Shown piece after piece: positions 1-8,390 of a stretch of DNA of 64,000 bases. A program made the position numbers and the translations under genes. The DNA is from Paenibacillus periandrae (GTDB lineage: Bacteria; Bacillota; Bacilli; Paenibacillales; NBRC-103111). The DNA is taken from the NCBI RefSeq assembly GCF_022458865.1, contig NZ_JAJNMU010000024.1, positions 62,001 to 126,000 on the forward strand. Reading direction: 5' to 3'. The notes under the pieces are model-generated. The model saw only the letters and a list, made by a program, of their open reading frames with translations. It ran no database searches and was not told the DNA's origin. The stretch's first letter is position 1, and each line of letters opens with the position of its first letter.

Positions 1-1325
1 TTAAAGAGACACTGCAAAATCTCGTCCCTCACGAAATCGGTCCCGCTACCTCGGTTACGATCGACAATCTGATTGATTTTTTTGAAAACGATGGCGTGTC
101 CTCCCCTTCAGCTGAACTGATGGAAGATATGGATCAAGCCGTCAAAAGAATTCTGGATGGAGAAGTCATAATCTTCTTTAATGGATGGAATAAAGCGATT
201 GGTTATGCTGCCCTCAACGTTGAACAGCGTCAAGCCTCTGAACCCATTACAGAACCTACAGTACAAGGTCCTCACGTAAGCTTCATTGAGAGTCTTGATC
301 GCAATATCGGCGTCATTCGCAGCCTGCTTAAATCGCCCAAGCTTAAATTCGAGTTTTTTACAGCCGGGGAACAGAGTCAGAGAACGGTATCGTACGGCTA
401 TTTGGAAGGAACTGTGAATCCTGATACGTTAAACGAATTCAAAAATCGGATTGCCATAATTGATAAGGAAGAAATTCTTGAGGTTTCCTACCTTGAAGAG
501 TGGATCGGGGATTCACGATACTCACCTTTTCCGCAGGTTCGATATACAGAACGTCCAGATACCGCTATTACTGCTCTGCTGGATGGCAAAATTATCAGTA
601 TGGTGAACGGGAGCCCCTCTATGTTAATTTGTCCGGGCAATTTCGTAGAGTTCTTCATGACAAGCGAGGATTATTATTATCGAACGATTTTTTCTTCATT
701 AATCCGGTTGATTCGGGTCGCAGCTTTTATTATTGCGCTAATGCTTCCGAGTACCTATATCGCTTTGTCTACCTTCCATTCCGAGCTCATTCCGACTGTT
801 CTGCTTCTTGCGATATTAAACACGCGGGAGGGAATTCCGTTTCCGGCTGTGATTGAAGCGCTCATTATGGAATTTTTCTTTGAACTGCTAAGGGAAGCAG
901 GCATAAGGCTGCCTCGACCGATAGGCTCTGCCGTAAGCATTGTCGGAGCTCTCGTTATCGGTCAGGCAGCTATTCAATCGCAGATTACTTCCCCGGTGAT
1001 GGTCATTGTTGTCGCCTTAACGGGCATTGCTTCCTTTGCGCTCCCTCAATACAATATGGCGATTGCCATTCGAATTTTGCGGTTTCCGTTAATGATCATA
1101 GCCGCAACGTTCGGAGGGCTCGGGATTATGATCGGCTTCATCCTCATTTACCTCCATCTGGCTACTTTGACATCTTTGGGACAGCCGTACCTATCGTCAA
1201 TAGCTCCACTGGATATGAAAAGACTGAGAGATGCCATTATCGTGTTGCCACGACGGGTGCTGCTTCATTCGCCGCGCAATCGACACTTGCTCAAAAAGAG
1301 CTCAGAAGGGAAGAAAATACAGTGA
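1..1325 (+). CDS. GerA-family spore germination protein, A subunit (GerKA/GerAA-like), 5'-truncated by window edge
   Basis: This is the A subunit of a spore inner-membrane germinant receptor. The reading frame is open from position 3 with no stop and codes for about 32 residues before the first GTG at 96, so that GTG is internal and the real start lies left of the window; family members are about 500 residues and about 440 are visible. The N-terminal half is the soluble GerA domain, followed by hydrophobic segments around the IRVAAFIIALMLPS and LVIGQAAIQSQIT stretches, typical of the family. The C terminus is basic. It overlaps the next gene by 4 bases (GTGA), so the two are probably translationally coupled. 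The subunit family is clear; which germinant it answers to cannot be read. Confidence 0.93.
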   Translation, partial: KETLQNLVPHEIGPATSVTIDNLIDFFENDGVSSPSAELMEDMDQAVKRILDGEVIIFFNGWNKAIGYAALNVEQRQASEPITEPTVQGPHVSFIESLDRNIGVIRSLLKSPKLKFEFFTAGEQSQRTVSYGYLEGTVNPDTLNEFKNRIAIIDKEEILEVSYLEEWIGDSRYSPFPQVRYTERPDTAITALLDGKIISMVNGSPSMLICPGNFVEFFMTSEDYYYRTIFSSLIRLIRVAAFIIALMLPSTYIALSTFHSELIPTVLLLAILNTREGIPFPAVIEALIMEFFFELLREAGIRLPRPIGSAVSIVGALVIGQAAIQSQITSPVMVIVVALTGIASFALPQYNMAIAIRILRFPLMIIAATFGGLGIMIGFILIYLHLATLTSLGQPYLSSIAPLDMKRLRDAIIVLPRRVLLHSPRNRHLLKKSSEGKKIQ

Positions 1326-2491
1326 AGTCGTTATACTCCATTCTCGTTTCCTTGGTGATCCTTGGTTTGACCGCTGGATGCTGGGATAATAATGAATTGG
1401 ACGAATACGGTTATGTCCAGGCGGTGGCCATTGATCGGACGAAAGACGATTTCATCCAGTTAACGACCCTTTTCTACAATCCTTCTAACAAGATCGATAT
1501 GGGTACAACCAGCAAAACTGCCGAGAAGGGCATTAACATCCAAACGAGCGGAGAAACGATCTTCGAAGCCATTCGGGACATCTCAAAGAAGTTCGGACGC
1601 AAGCCCAAATGGGATCATATGCGAGTTATTTTGATCGGAGAACAGCTGGCCAAAACCCAAAATATACGTGAGGTCCTTGATTTTTTCTCCAGAGACCATG
1701 AGCCACGCGGCACGGTTCTCCCCCTGGTAGCACAAGGCTCAGCCGGAGATTTTTTGAAAATTCAACCATTTATTGAGCAGACTGTTGGCCAGCAATTTAA
1801 AAAAATGGAAACCAGCGGCTCCCTTTATTCCGCCAAAACCTCCAGCATCCCGCTGTATGAGCTGGCGATTCAATTGAAAAGTCCTTCCAAAACGTCCGCC
1901 ATCCCCTACATTCATAAAAGCAGCTCGCAAAATAAAGCGGAGGTGTCCGGGGTGGCGTTCATTAAAGACGGCAAGCTGGTTGACCTCCTTGACGAAGCGG
2001 ATACGGAATCGTTCATCATGCTGACAAATAAGTACATTAGTGGGACTTTAGAATTTCCATGCATCAGCAGCACAAAAGAGCAAGTGCAAAGCAAGGAATC
2101 GTTTGAAGTTCTCGCCTTCAACAGTGTAGTAACACCAACAGTTAAAGATGAGGTCGTGTCGATAGGGGTTAAGATTCGTATCGAAGGCACGGTTGGAGAA
2201 CTGCGATGCTCCTTTTTAAAAACAAAAGAAGATGTAGACCGCTTCGAGCTTACCATCAGTGACCAGGTCAAACAACAACTTCAACACGCAATCTCGATTT
2301 TCAAGCGACAAGAGCTGGACGCTATAGGTATCGGCAATCAAATTTACAGGAAAAACCCGAAGCTCTGGAAGCAGCTTGAGCCCACATGGAACAAGCTGCT
2401 TGCCCAAGCTCGTTACCATATCGATGTAGATGTTGAAGTATTGAGTACCGGCTTAAATGTAGGAACACCCTTTGGAACAAAGGAGAAGTAG
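1322..2491 (+). CDS. Ger(x)C-family spore germination lipoprotein (C subunit)
   Basis: C subunit of the germinant receptor, a lipoprotein facing the outer leaflet of the spore inner membrane. It begins with a GTG inside the stop of the preceding gene. A type II signal peptide ends in LTAGC with Cys20 as the lipidated residue, followed by WDNNELDEYGYV, the N-terminal signature of GerC proteins. At 389 residues it is full length for the family. The gene order A-C-(small)-B resembles gerK rather than gerA (A-B-C). It is presumably expressed in the forespore, but no sigma-G promoter is visible because the operon start is outside the window. Confidence 0.93.
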   Translation: MKSLYSILVSLVILGLTAGCWDNNELDEYGYVQAVAIDRTKDDFIQLTTLFYNPSNKIDMGTTSKTAEKGINIQTSGETIFEAIRDISKKFGRKPKWDHMRVILIGEQLAKTQNIREVLDFFSRDHEPRGTVLPLVAQGSAGDFLKIQPFIEQTVGQQFKKMETSGSLYSAKTSSIPLYELAIQLKSPSKTSAIPYIHKSSSQNKAEVSGVAFIKDGKLVDLLDEADTESFIMLTNKYISGTLEFPCISSTKEQVQSKESFEVLAFNSVVTPTVKDEVVSIGVKIRIEGTVGELRCSFLKTKEDVDRFELTISDQVKQQLQHAISIFKRQELDAIGIGNQIYRKNPKLWKQLEPTWNKLLAQARYHIDVDVEVLSTGLNVGTPFGTKEK

Positions 2492-2493
2492 CC

Positions 2494-2736
2494 GTGATTG
2501 GTAAACTAGTCTGTTTTTTGTTGCTGGCTGCCGCTATGCTAGCCTCCGACATACCCAAGTTCAAAGAAGCGTGCCCCCGTGATCGCTTTGTTTATGGTGC
2601 GATGCTCGCACCGCTGCTGTATCTCGGTTTGGTATTTATTACCGCTAAGCCGTGGCCTAATCTTGACACCATCTTCGATCTATTGCATGGTCCAGCCAAG
2701 CAAATCATCCATTGGCTCGATCCTGCAAATTCTTGA
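2494..2736 (+). CDS. Small two-TM protein within germinant receptor operon, possible D subunit
   Basis: An 80-residue protein starting at GTG with AGGAG eight bases upstream and only two bases after the gerC stop, so it is part of the operon. It has two hydrophobic segments (about residues 3-18 and 36-51) separated by a charged loop, and a hydrophilic tail. Small two-TM proteins encoded inside ger operons have been termed D subunits and modulate germinant receptor function in Bacillus and Clostridium. That assignment rests on size, topology and context; I do not recognise a specific sequence motif. Confidence 0.6.
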   Translation: MIGKLVCFLLLAAAMLASDIPKFKEACPRDRFVYGAMLAPLLYLGLVFITAKPWPNLDTIFDLLHGPAKQIIHWLDPANS

Positions 2737-2761
2737 ACCAACCTGGAATCAGGAGGAACCT

Positions 2762-3877
2762 ATGAAAAAGTCAGAACGTATTAGCTCAGTCCAAATGACC
2801 ATGCTGTTCCTCTTCTTTATAACAGGTTCTTCCATCGTCATTATCCCTGCACCCCTGACGAACGCTGCTGGCAATGGAGCATGGATTTCTCTTCTGATCG
2901 CCTTGGCAATGGGAATGCTCCTATTAGCAGGCGTTCTTTATTTATATCGGCAATATCCGAACAAATCACTTATTGAATACAGTCGCTTCACGCTAGGGAA
3001 CGTATTGACCACGGTGCTGCTTATTCCACTCACTTGCGTGATGTTCTGGCATGTAGCGGGCATAGTCATTGAAATCGGAACCTTCTTTAAAAGCACGATG
3101 TTAAAAGAGACGCCTACTTATGCCGTAAACTCTCTGCTTTTCGTGACGATAGCCCTGACGGCACTTGCCGGCATTGAGGTGATGGCTCGAATGGCGGCTG
3201 TTTTAATGGCTCTGATGTTTGGATTCATCATCATCATTTGGGTGCTCGTCTGGAACTTATACCATCCCGAATATCTTCTTCCTGTCATACCGAACGGGAT
3301 TGGACCCATCCTTAAAGCTGCATATATTGTATATGGATTTCCCTACGCCGAGCTAGTCGTTTTTTCCATCATATTGCCTTACGTACAACAAGAGGACACG
3401 GCTAAGGTTGGGAAGCACCTGTTTCTCGCACTCGTTGTTAATGCCATGACGCTGTTGGCCTCGATCATCTGCAGCATTATGGTGCTGGGCCCCTTATCCG
3501 GTGACCTCAAATATTCGATATATCAGCTTGCACGGTTAATCTTTATTCAAGAGATCATCGAAAGAATCGAGTCAATTATCGGATTCTCGCTTATTATCGG
3601 CTTTTACTTCAAAGCATCCATTCTGCTGCTTATTCTTATGCGCGTTCTTTCACAATTGCTTAGATTGAAGAACGATCGCCTTCTGGTCTTTCCCGTTGCT
3701 TTTATCTGCCTTCTGCTGTCACTCACGACCTATACCAAGGAATCGGCACTCGAAGAGATCGTCAACACAACATGGCCCCTGCTTAATAATGTCGCTTACA
3801 TTGCTCCACTGCTTCTGATCTTCATAATTACTTTCATTCGGCAGCGCATCAAAAGAAGCAAAAATCAAGATGTATAA
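2762..3877 (+). CDS. GerAB/ArcD/ProY-family spore germination permease (B subunit)
   Basis: B subunit of the germinant receptor, a member of the amino acid-polyamine-organocation transporter superfamily that carries the germinant-binding site. The start is ATG preceded by AGGAGG at 2751; the open frame extends upstream but that part overlaps the small D-like gene and lacks a ribosome site. The 371-residue product fits the family (about 365) and has about ten transmembrane segments, beginning with SSVQMTMLFLFFITGSSIV. It ends in a basic tail (RQRIKRSKNQDV). It closes the four-gene germination operon. Confidence 0.92.
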   Translation: MKKSERISSVQMTMLFLFFITGSSIVIIPAPLTNAAGNGAWISLLIALAMGMLLLAGVLYLYRQYPNKSLIEYSRFTLGNVLTTVLLIPLTCVMFWHVAGIVIEIGTFFKSTMLKETPTYAVNSLLFVTIALTALAGIEVMARMAAVLMALMFGFIIIIWVLVWNLYHPEYLLPVIPNGIGPILKAAYIVYGFPYAELVVFSIILPYVQQEDTAKVGKHLFLALVVNAMTLLASIICSIMVLGPLSGDLKYSIYQLARLIFIQEIIERIESIIGFSLIIGFYFKASILLLILMRVLSQLLRLKNDRLLVFPVAFICLLLSLTTYTKESALEEIVNTTWPLLNNVAYIAPLLLIFIITFIRQRIKRSKNQDV

Positions 3878-3940
3878 GCAGGTGTCCAATCATCGACGAA
3901 CAGCATACTATACTTCAAACCAACATTTGAGGTGAGTATA

Positions 3941-4144
3941 GTGAGTAAAAAAGCAACAAAGAAAAACACGCCACCCTCTTCGATAGATAAATATAAATTT
4001 AATATGAAGGTAGTTACCTCCGATGTCTGCAGCCGATGTAAAAAATGCGAGCGTGGTCGTCGTTACCTGGAGGAGATGTCCCAGCCTGGTGCAATTGGTA
4101 AAGGCGTTCCTTGTATATTAACCCGCGGAAGAGCCTACGTGTAA
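3941..4144 (+). CDS. Small basic protein with CxxCxxC motif, unknown function
   Basis: About 67 residues. A GTG at 3932 is possible, but the GAGGTGA at 3929-3935 sits properly upstream of the GTG at 3941, so that start is preferred. The N terminus is lysine-rich (MSKKATKKNT), followed by VCSRCKKCERG and a later PCIL, giving four cysteines that could bind one zinc ion or a cluster. It lies between the ger operon and the convergent chemoreceptor, with 14 bases separating the two stops. No known family is recognised. The ribosome site and Cys spacing support a real gene. Confidence 0.6.
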   Translation: MSKKATKKNTPPSSIDKYKFNMKVVTSDVCSRCKKCERGRRYLEEMSQPGAIGKGVPCILTRGRAYV

Positions 4145-4158
4145 ATGAAGTGTGCCCT

Positions 4159-5847
4159 CTATACTTTAAACCGGTCGATAGACAGCTGCAGTTGACCTGC
4201 CATTTCACTTAAATGCCGGATTGAGCCTGTCATATGTCCCATCGAGGCAAGCTGCTCTTGTGTTGAGGCAAGAATATGCTGCGTGCCGTCCGCATTCGCT
4301 GCGGCAACCTCGGCAATCGCATGGATCGCTTGTGCAACGTGAACCGTGTCTGTTTCCATCTGTCCGGATACCTCGGTGACCTCGGTCATTTCCTGATCAA
4401 TCTCACCGATGGATTGAACGATAAAGCTGAACGACGCACCAGCATGGTTCACGTCCTGCAGCCCGGAATCGACAACCTTCGTACTTTCGTTCATGAGCAT
4501 GGCCGCTTTCCGGGTTTCTTCCCGAATTGTTGCAATCAGCTCTACGATTGTTTCCGCCGATCGTGCCGATTGAATAGCCAAGCTGCGTACTTCCCCTGCG
4601 ACAACTGCAAATCCTCTGCCCTGTTCACCTGCGCGTGCGGATTCAATCCCTGCATTCAATGCCAGCAGATTCGTTCTACGGGCTATATCCGTGATGAGCT
4701 CGATCGATTTCTCAATCTCCAATGCTCTAACCTGAAGCCCGCCAACGACTTCATTCATCGAAGTCATCACCTCGTGAGCCTCGGTCATCTGCTTCATAGC
4801 TGTTCTTATCGCATCATGACCCTGATAAGCCGCTTCCTTTGCATGGTCTACGGTCAAGGACATATGACTGGATTTGACGGCAATCCTCTCGGCATGTCGG
4901 GAGATCACATCGATGATGCGAGAGCTCTCTGCTACGCTTATATGCTGCTTCACCGACCCGGCTGCAACCTCCTGCACTGTGGCAGCAATTCGCTCTGACG
5001 CGTCTCCTGTTTCTGCAGCACTGGAATTTAACTGTACGGAATGCGTTGCGAATTGCTCCGCATGGGTGCCCACTTGTTGAATAAGCTCACGAAGCTTATA
5101 CACCATCTGATTAAATGATCCTGCCAGCTCTCCAAATTCACCCTTGGATCTGATCATGATTTGTCGGGTCAGATCGCCTTCTCCATCCGCTATATCTTTC
5201 AATTGGCGGTTAACTACTGCCAAAGGTCGGGAAATGCGAGCGGCCAATATGATCCCGAACGTTAATGCTATCAGGATCGCGGCGGCACTGGCAATGACAA
5301 TCATTTGACGTGTTGACTCAACAAGCTGCGCATTCGTCCGATAAGCTGCATTCATCAATTGCTCCTGCTGGTCAACGATTGTTTTGGTCACATTTTTGAT
5401 TTCCGAGCCGGTTGGGAGCACTTCCAAGCTAATGAGCCTTCTCGCTTCTTTCGGGTCTGATTTCAAGAGTGCTGCAACTTTATCAGCCTGCGACTGCAGC
5501 TGCTTATTCAAATTCGAAATCTCTTTGGCCGTTACCTTCCCTTCCTCCGACAAATTGTTAGACACTTTCCCCACCAGTTCGTTCAGATCTGCATTCGTCG
5601 ATTGAAACCCTTGCAAATACTGGCTCTCATTGACTACAAAATAAGCGTTAAGGAAGTTCATTTGCTGAGCCGCATCGAACTGGATGACATGTGAATCGAA
5701 GGCAGCCCGTGCCTGAACCTCCACCAGTGCCGTATACGATTCGTTGACCGTCTGTAAATACCGATAAGACATCCCTCCAATAACGCCGAGCAAAAGCGGA
5801 GCGATCAGAAAACCGATGATGATTTGTTTACCAATGGACAATTTCAA
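4159..5847 (-). CDS. Methyl-accepting chemotaxis protein
   Basis: Transmembrane chemoreceptor signalling to CheA/CheW. The frame runs further upstream, but the natural start is a TTG (MKLSIGKQII) with AGGGGG six bases before it, giving 562 residues. The layout is TM1 (about 8-28), an extracytoplasmic four-helix-bundle-like sensor, TM2 (about 183-207), HAMP, and a cytoplasmic methyl-accepting coiled coil. The signalling tip carries TNLLALNAGIESARAGEQ and GRGFAVVAGEVR, close to the universal hairpin, with small substitutions (AGIES for AAIEA). The ligand is unknown; no che genes are nearby. Confidence 0.93.
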   Translation of the reverse strand: MKLSIGKQIIIGFLIAPLLLGVIGGMSYRYLQTVNESYTALVEVQARAAFDSHVIQFDAAQQMNFLNAYFVVNESQYLQGFQSTNADLNELVGKVSNNLSEEGKVTAKEISNLNKQLQSQADKVAALLKSDPKEARRLISLEVLPTGSEIKNVTKTIVDQQEQLMNAAYRTNAQLVESTRQMIVIASAAAILIALTFGIILAARISRPLAVVNRQLKDIADGEGDLTRQIMIRSKGEFGELAGSFNQMVYKLRELIQQVGTHAEQFATHSVQLNSSAAETGDASERIAATVQEVAAGSVKQHISVAESSRIIDVISRHAERIAVKSSHMSLTVDHAKEAAYQGHDAIRTAMKQMTEAHEVMTSMNEVVGGLQVRALEIEKSIELITDIARRTNLLALNAGIESARAGEQGRGFAVVAGEVRSLAIQSARSAETIVELIATIREETRKAAMLMNESTKVVDSGLQDVNHAGASFSFIVQSIGEIDQEMTEVTEVSGQMETDTVHVAQAIHAIAEVAAANADGTQHILASTQEQLASMGHMTGSIRHLSEMAGQLQLSIDRFKV

Positions 5848-5933
5848 CTTGTAACCCCCTGTGTCCAAATTCGTATAAGAACAACTAGATTGTGCTTTAC
5901 ATATCTTACCGCACTGCATGTAAAGTTTGTGTT

Positions 5934-5982
5934 AAAAAAAGAAACACCAAGCCTGAAAGATTCCAAGGCTTGGCATTTTTTC
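5934..5982 (-). terminator. Rho-independent terminator after the DeoR gene
   Basis: CCAAGCC (5947-5953) pairs with GGCTTGG (5967-5973). On the minus strand the hairpin is followed by a run of T (A-run 5934-5940), and there is also a T-run on the plus side. It ends the carbohydrate operon that runs leftward and separates it from the chemoreceptor gene. Confidence 0.8.
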
Positions 5983-5992
5983 TTTTGGGCAA

Positions 5993-6757
5993 TCAGCTGT
6001 TGACTGCGATTTGCACAGAGGCTTCTTTGAGTATACGATCCAATTCCTGATCAGGACGCCGATCTGAAATAATTCGATCTATAGCTTCCAGAGACGCGAA
6101 CGAGAATAAATCCTTCAAGCCATACTTCGTATGATCCATGACAACATTCACTTCTGAGGCTTGCTCGATGACAAGCCGTTTAATTTCGGCTTCATGCATA
6201 TTGGAATTACTAAAGCCATGCTTGATCGATACGCCAGTGGTGCCGATGAAAACACGGTCAAATGCCATTTGTGCAATGGAGCCTGCTGCAATAGGACCGA
6301 CCAAAGTCGATGTTTTATCCAGAAGCATGCCTCCAACAACGATTGTAGCAATTTGCTTGGCTTGAAGCTCAGCGGCAATATTAAGAGCATTCGTGACGAC
6401 GGTAATGTTCATATCGGATTTCAAATATTTGGCTACCTGCAGTGTTGTTGAACCGCCATCCAGAAATATAGAATTGCCAGACTTAACAAGCTGGGCGGCT
6501 TGCTGGCCAATGCTCATTTTTTCATCCATCATGATACCTGTACGATCCTGCAGCGCAATATCCTTGCCAACGAGAATAGCGCCTCCAAAGGTACGTCTAA
6601 GCAGTCCGATGAACTCAAGCTTTTCCAAATCTCTGCGCAGTGTCATTTCGGCAACGTCAAACATATCCTTCAATTCGGCAATTTTAACTTCGCCGTCCAA
6701 AGCCATTCGATCCAAAATTTGCTGCTGACGTTGGTTGATGATTGGGTTATGCGTCAT
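5993..6757 (-). CDS. DeoR/GlpR-family transcriptional regulator
   Basis: Sugar-phosphate-responsive repressor of 254 residues. The N-terminal DeoR helix-turn-helix reads RQQQILDRMALDGEVKIAEL and then MTLRRDLEKLEF, the usual recognition helix. The C-terminal sensor has the family motifs FLDGGSTTLQVAKYL, VVTNALNIA and FIGTTGVS. It is the last gene of a six-gene catabolic operon, 47 bases after the epimerase-like gene, so it is likely autoregulated. Three TTATAAC repeats in front of the operon are candidate binding sites. The effector is presumably a phosphorylated intermediate made by the PfkB kinase; that is inference. Confidence 0.92.
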   Translation of the reverse strand: MTHNPIINQRQQQILDRMALDGEVKIAELKDMFDVAEMTLRRDLEKLEFIGLLRRTFGGAILVGKDIALQDRTGIMMDEKMSIGQQAAQLVKSGNSIFLDGGSTTLQVAKYLKSDMNITVVTNALNIAAELQAKQIATIVVGGMLLDKTSTLVGPIAAGSIAQMAFDRVFIGTTGVSIKHGFSNSNMHEAEIKRLVIEQASEVNVVMDHTKYGLKDLFSFASLEAIDRIISDRRPDQELDRILKEASVQIAVNS

Positions 6758-6804
6758 GGTGAACCCCCGTTACTTTTCTTCATTCCCTCTATTATCCATG
6801 GAAC

Positions 6805-7827
6805 TCAGGTCAGTAGCAACCTTAAGCTGTATTTCACCGTCTCACCGGGCTCCAGAAAAACAAGCGTTCCTTGCTCACGCTCTTTGTGGCGGCCTTCCAC
6901 ATGGCAGTTAGCAGGCTCGATGCCTAACACATGGGTACCGGCTCCTGGCATTTTCCACTGAATAAGCTTGGGCAAGGTGTCTGAAGACCATTGAAGGGTA
7001 GCCTGAACCTCAGCATCTCCGTTATGAAAAGGGAAATGGGGATTGATAATTTGCACTTCCGCTTTGCCTTGCATTCGGTGATAGTAGACTTGTTCTTGAT
7101 AATTTGCATCAGGAGCCTGCCAATCCTTATACCCCTGAATCGAATTACCGTGTTCCCGCGATTGCACATAAGTATCCTTGAAATGGAGTTCAGTTCCCTC
7201 GCTTAACAATGGAAATCCGAAATTAAAATGGTACAGGATCATGTGCGGACAGCGCAGGAAGCCCATATTGCGCACCTCGTCCTGAATGATTATTTCGTTC
7301 TGTCCGAGGCGACTAATAATTTGCCGCGATAAGCGAAGGCACCCTCCAAAGATCGAGGTTTCTTCCAGCTCGCCAGAAATGTTCATTTCCATTTCGTCAT
7401 CCGACCAGCTGCTTACAGCCGAGACCTGCCTTGCGATCGTATGATGGATTCGACCGTGCATACCAAGGCTTTCCCCATCATCCTCGCCAGATGAGCCTAC
7501 TTGCATCAAACCGCAGGTCATCAGTAAACCACCGGATGCTGTACGAAGCCAGCCATTGCCCACAGCATCATAAAAAGCAGGATGTGTATCACCATTGGGA
7601 GATTGCCAGCTAATGGGTACTCCATGAAATTCGGCTAGCGAAATGTCCAAGCCCTTGGATGGGGTTACATAATAGCTCAAGCCCGCTCCCGTTCGTACCT
7701 GAATCTGCTCAACACCCGTTTCATTACCCTCTGTGCCGATGAACCTCCTAATGCCGGCAATTTGTTCAATTTTACCCACCCGTGCTTCTAGCTCACGCCT
7801 CGACCAGTTTTTCCCATACAATTTCAT
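6805..7827 (-). CDS. DUF4432 family protein, aldose 1-epimerase-like
   Basis: A 340-residue galactose-mutarotase-fold protein of the DUF4432 type, related to aldose epimerases such as YihR. Likely catalytic or sugar-contacting elements are GMHGRIHH in the middle and a late HVLGIEPANCHVEGR stretch. Such enzymes interconvert anomers of a sugar and often sit in sugar catabolic operons. The start ATG has AGGAT upstream. It follows the isomerase gene by 14 bases, which fits a role in presenting the right anomer to that isomerase. Substrate cannot be read from sequence. Confidence 0.82.
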   Translation of the reverse strand: MKLYGKNWSRRELEARVGKIEQIAGIRRFIGTEGNETGVEQIQVRTGAGLSYYVTPSKGLDISLAEFHGVPISWQSPNGDTHPAFYDAVGNGWLRTASGGLLMTCGLMQVGSSGEDDGESLGMHGRIHHTIARQVSAVSSWSDDEMEMNISGELEETSIFGGCLRLSRQIISRLGQNEIIIQDEVRNMGFLRCPHMILYHFNFGFPLLSEGTELHFKDTYVQSREHGNSIQGYKDWQAPDANYQEQVYYHRMQGKAEVQIINPHFPFHNGDAEVQATLQWSSDTLPKLIQWKMPGAGTHVLGIEPANCHVEGRHKEREQGTLVFLEPGETVKYSLRLLLT

Positions 7828-7841
7828 CGGCTGGTATCCTT

Positions 7842-8390
7842 TTATTCATCTTCCGTAACGATTGGAATCCGTTCAATTCGGGGATCTGTAAAGATATCAT
7901 ACTCATCACGGCTTGTGCTGGAAAATTCGGATACAATCGCACCCGAGTCACCCGCTTGAAACCAATGCTTAGTACCAGGTTCAATTGTATATTGTTCACC
8001 AGGAAGCAATTCGATCTCATGAAACACGGTATAATAAGGCTCGCTCCCAGGCGGAACTATTGACTGAATGCTTGCCGCAGCTTCGCCATCGACATACAGG
8101 AATACTTTTCCCGAGCGGCAGCGAAAGGTTTCCATTTTGCCGGGATCATCGCCGACTGGCGGGTGTATATGCTCCGGGCATGTTTGACGAGGGAACAATA
8201 CTAATTCTTTAGCGCAGTAACGGTCATTATTGACATATGTGATGAGCTCCAAGCCTTGAATGTCAAGCTCACCTAGCCCAAAACCTGCTATTTCAATATG
8301 CTCCTGCTCCTCCTTTGTTAATGCTATACCGCTAGACTTCAACATCGCGGCTGCACGCTCCTGTGCTTTGCCAAATTCACTTCGTTTCAT
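7842..8390 (-). CDS. D-lyxose/D-mannose isomerase family cupin (aldose-ketose isomerase)
   Basis: A 182-residue single-cupin sugar isomerase of the D-lyxose ketol-isomerase family. The metal site is visible: His74 and His76 (CPEHIHPP), Glu87 (GKMETFRCR) and His142 (TKHWFQAGD), which matches the H-H-E-H set of characterised D-lyxose isomerases. The C terminus has SEFSSTSRDEYDIFTDP, also diagnostic. Family enzymes interconvert D-lyxose/D-xylulose and D-mannose/D-fructose; related cupins isomerise modified hexoses. The gene overlaps the upstream PfkB gene by 4 bases (ATGA), implying coupled synthesis of isomerase and kinase. Confidence 0.88.
   Translation of the reverse strand: MKRSEFGKAQERAAAMLKSSGIALTKEEQEHIEIAGFGLGELDIQGLELITYVNNDRYCAKELVLFPRQTCPEHIHPPVGDDPGKMETFRCRSGKVFLYVDGEAAASIQSIVPPGSEPYYTVFHEIELLPGEQYTIEPGTKHWFQAGDSGAIVSEFSSTSRDEYDIFTDPRIERIPIVTEDE

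Noticed and set aside
96..98. GTG as start of the leftmost germination gene
   Set aside because: The frame remains open to the window edge with coding-like sequence (EIGPATSVTIDNLIDFFE) before it, so the gene is truncated rather than starting here.
2579..2761. N-terminal extension of the GerB-like protein
   Set aside because: It overlaps the small D-like gene, has no ribosome site and is Cys/Ser-rich, unlike the family; AGGAGG precedes the ATG at 2762.
4276..4998. 240-codon plus-strand frame antisense to the chemoreceptor
   Set aside because: It is Cys/His-rich text that mirrors the codon pattern of the chemoreceptor on the other strand; the chemoreceptor is certain.
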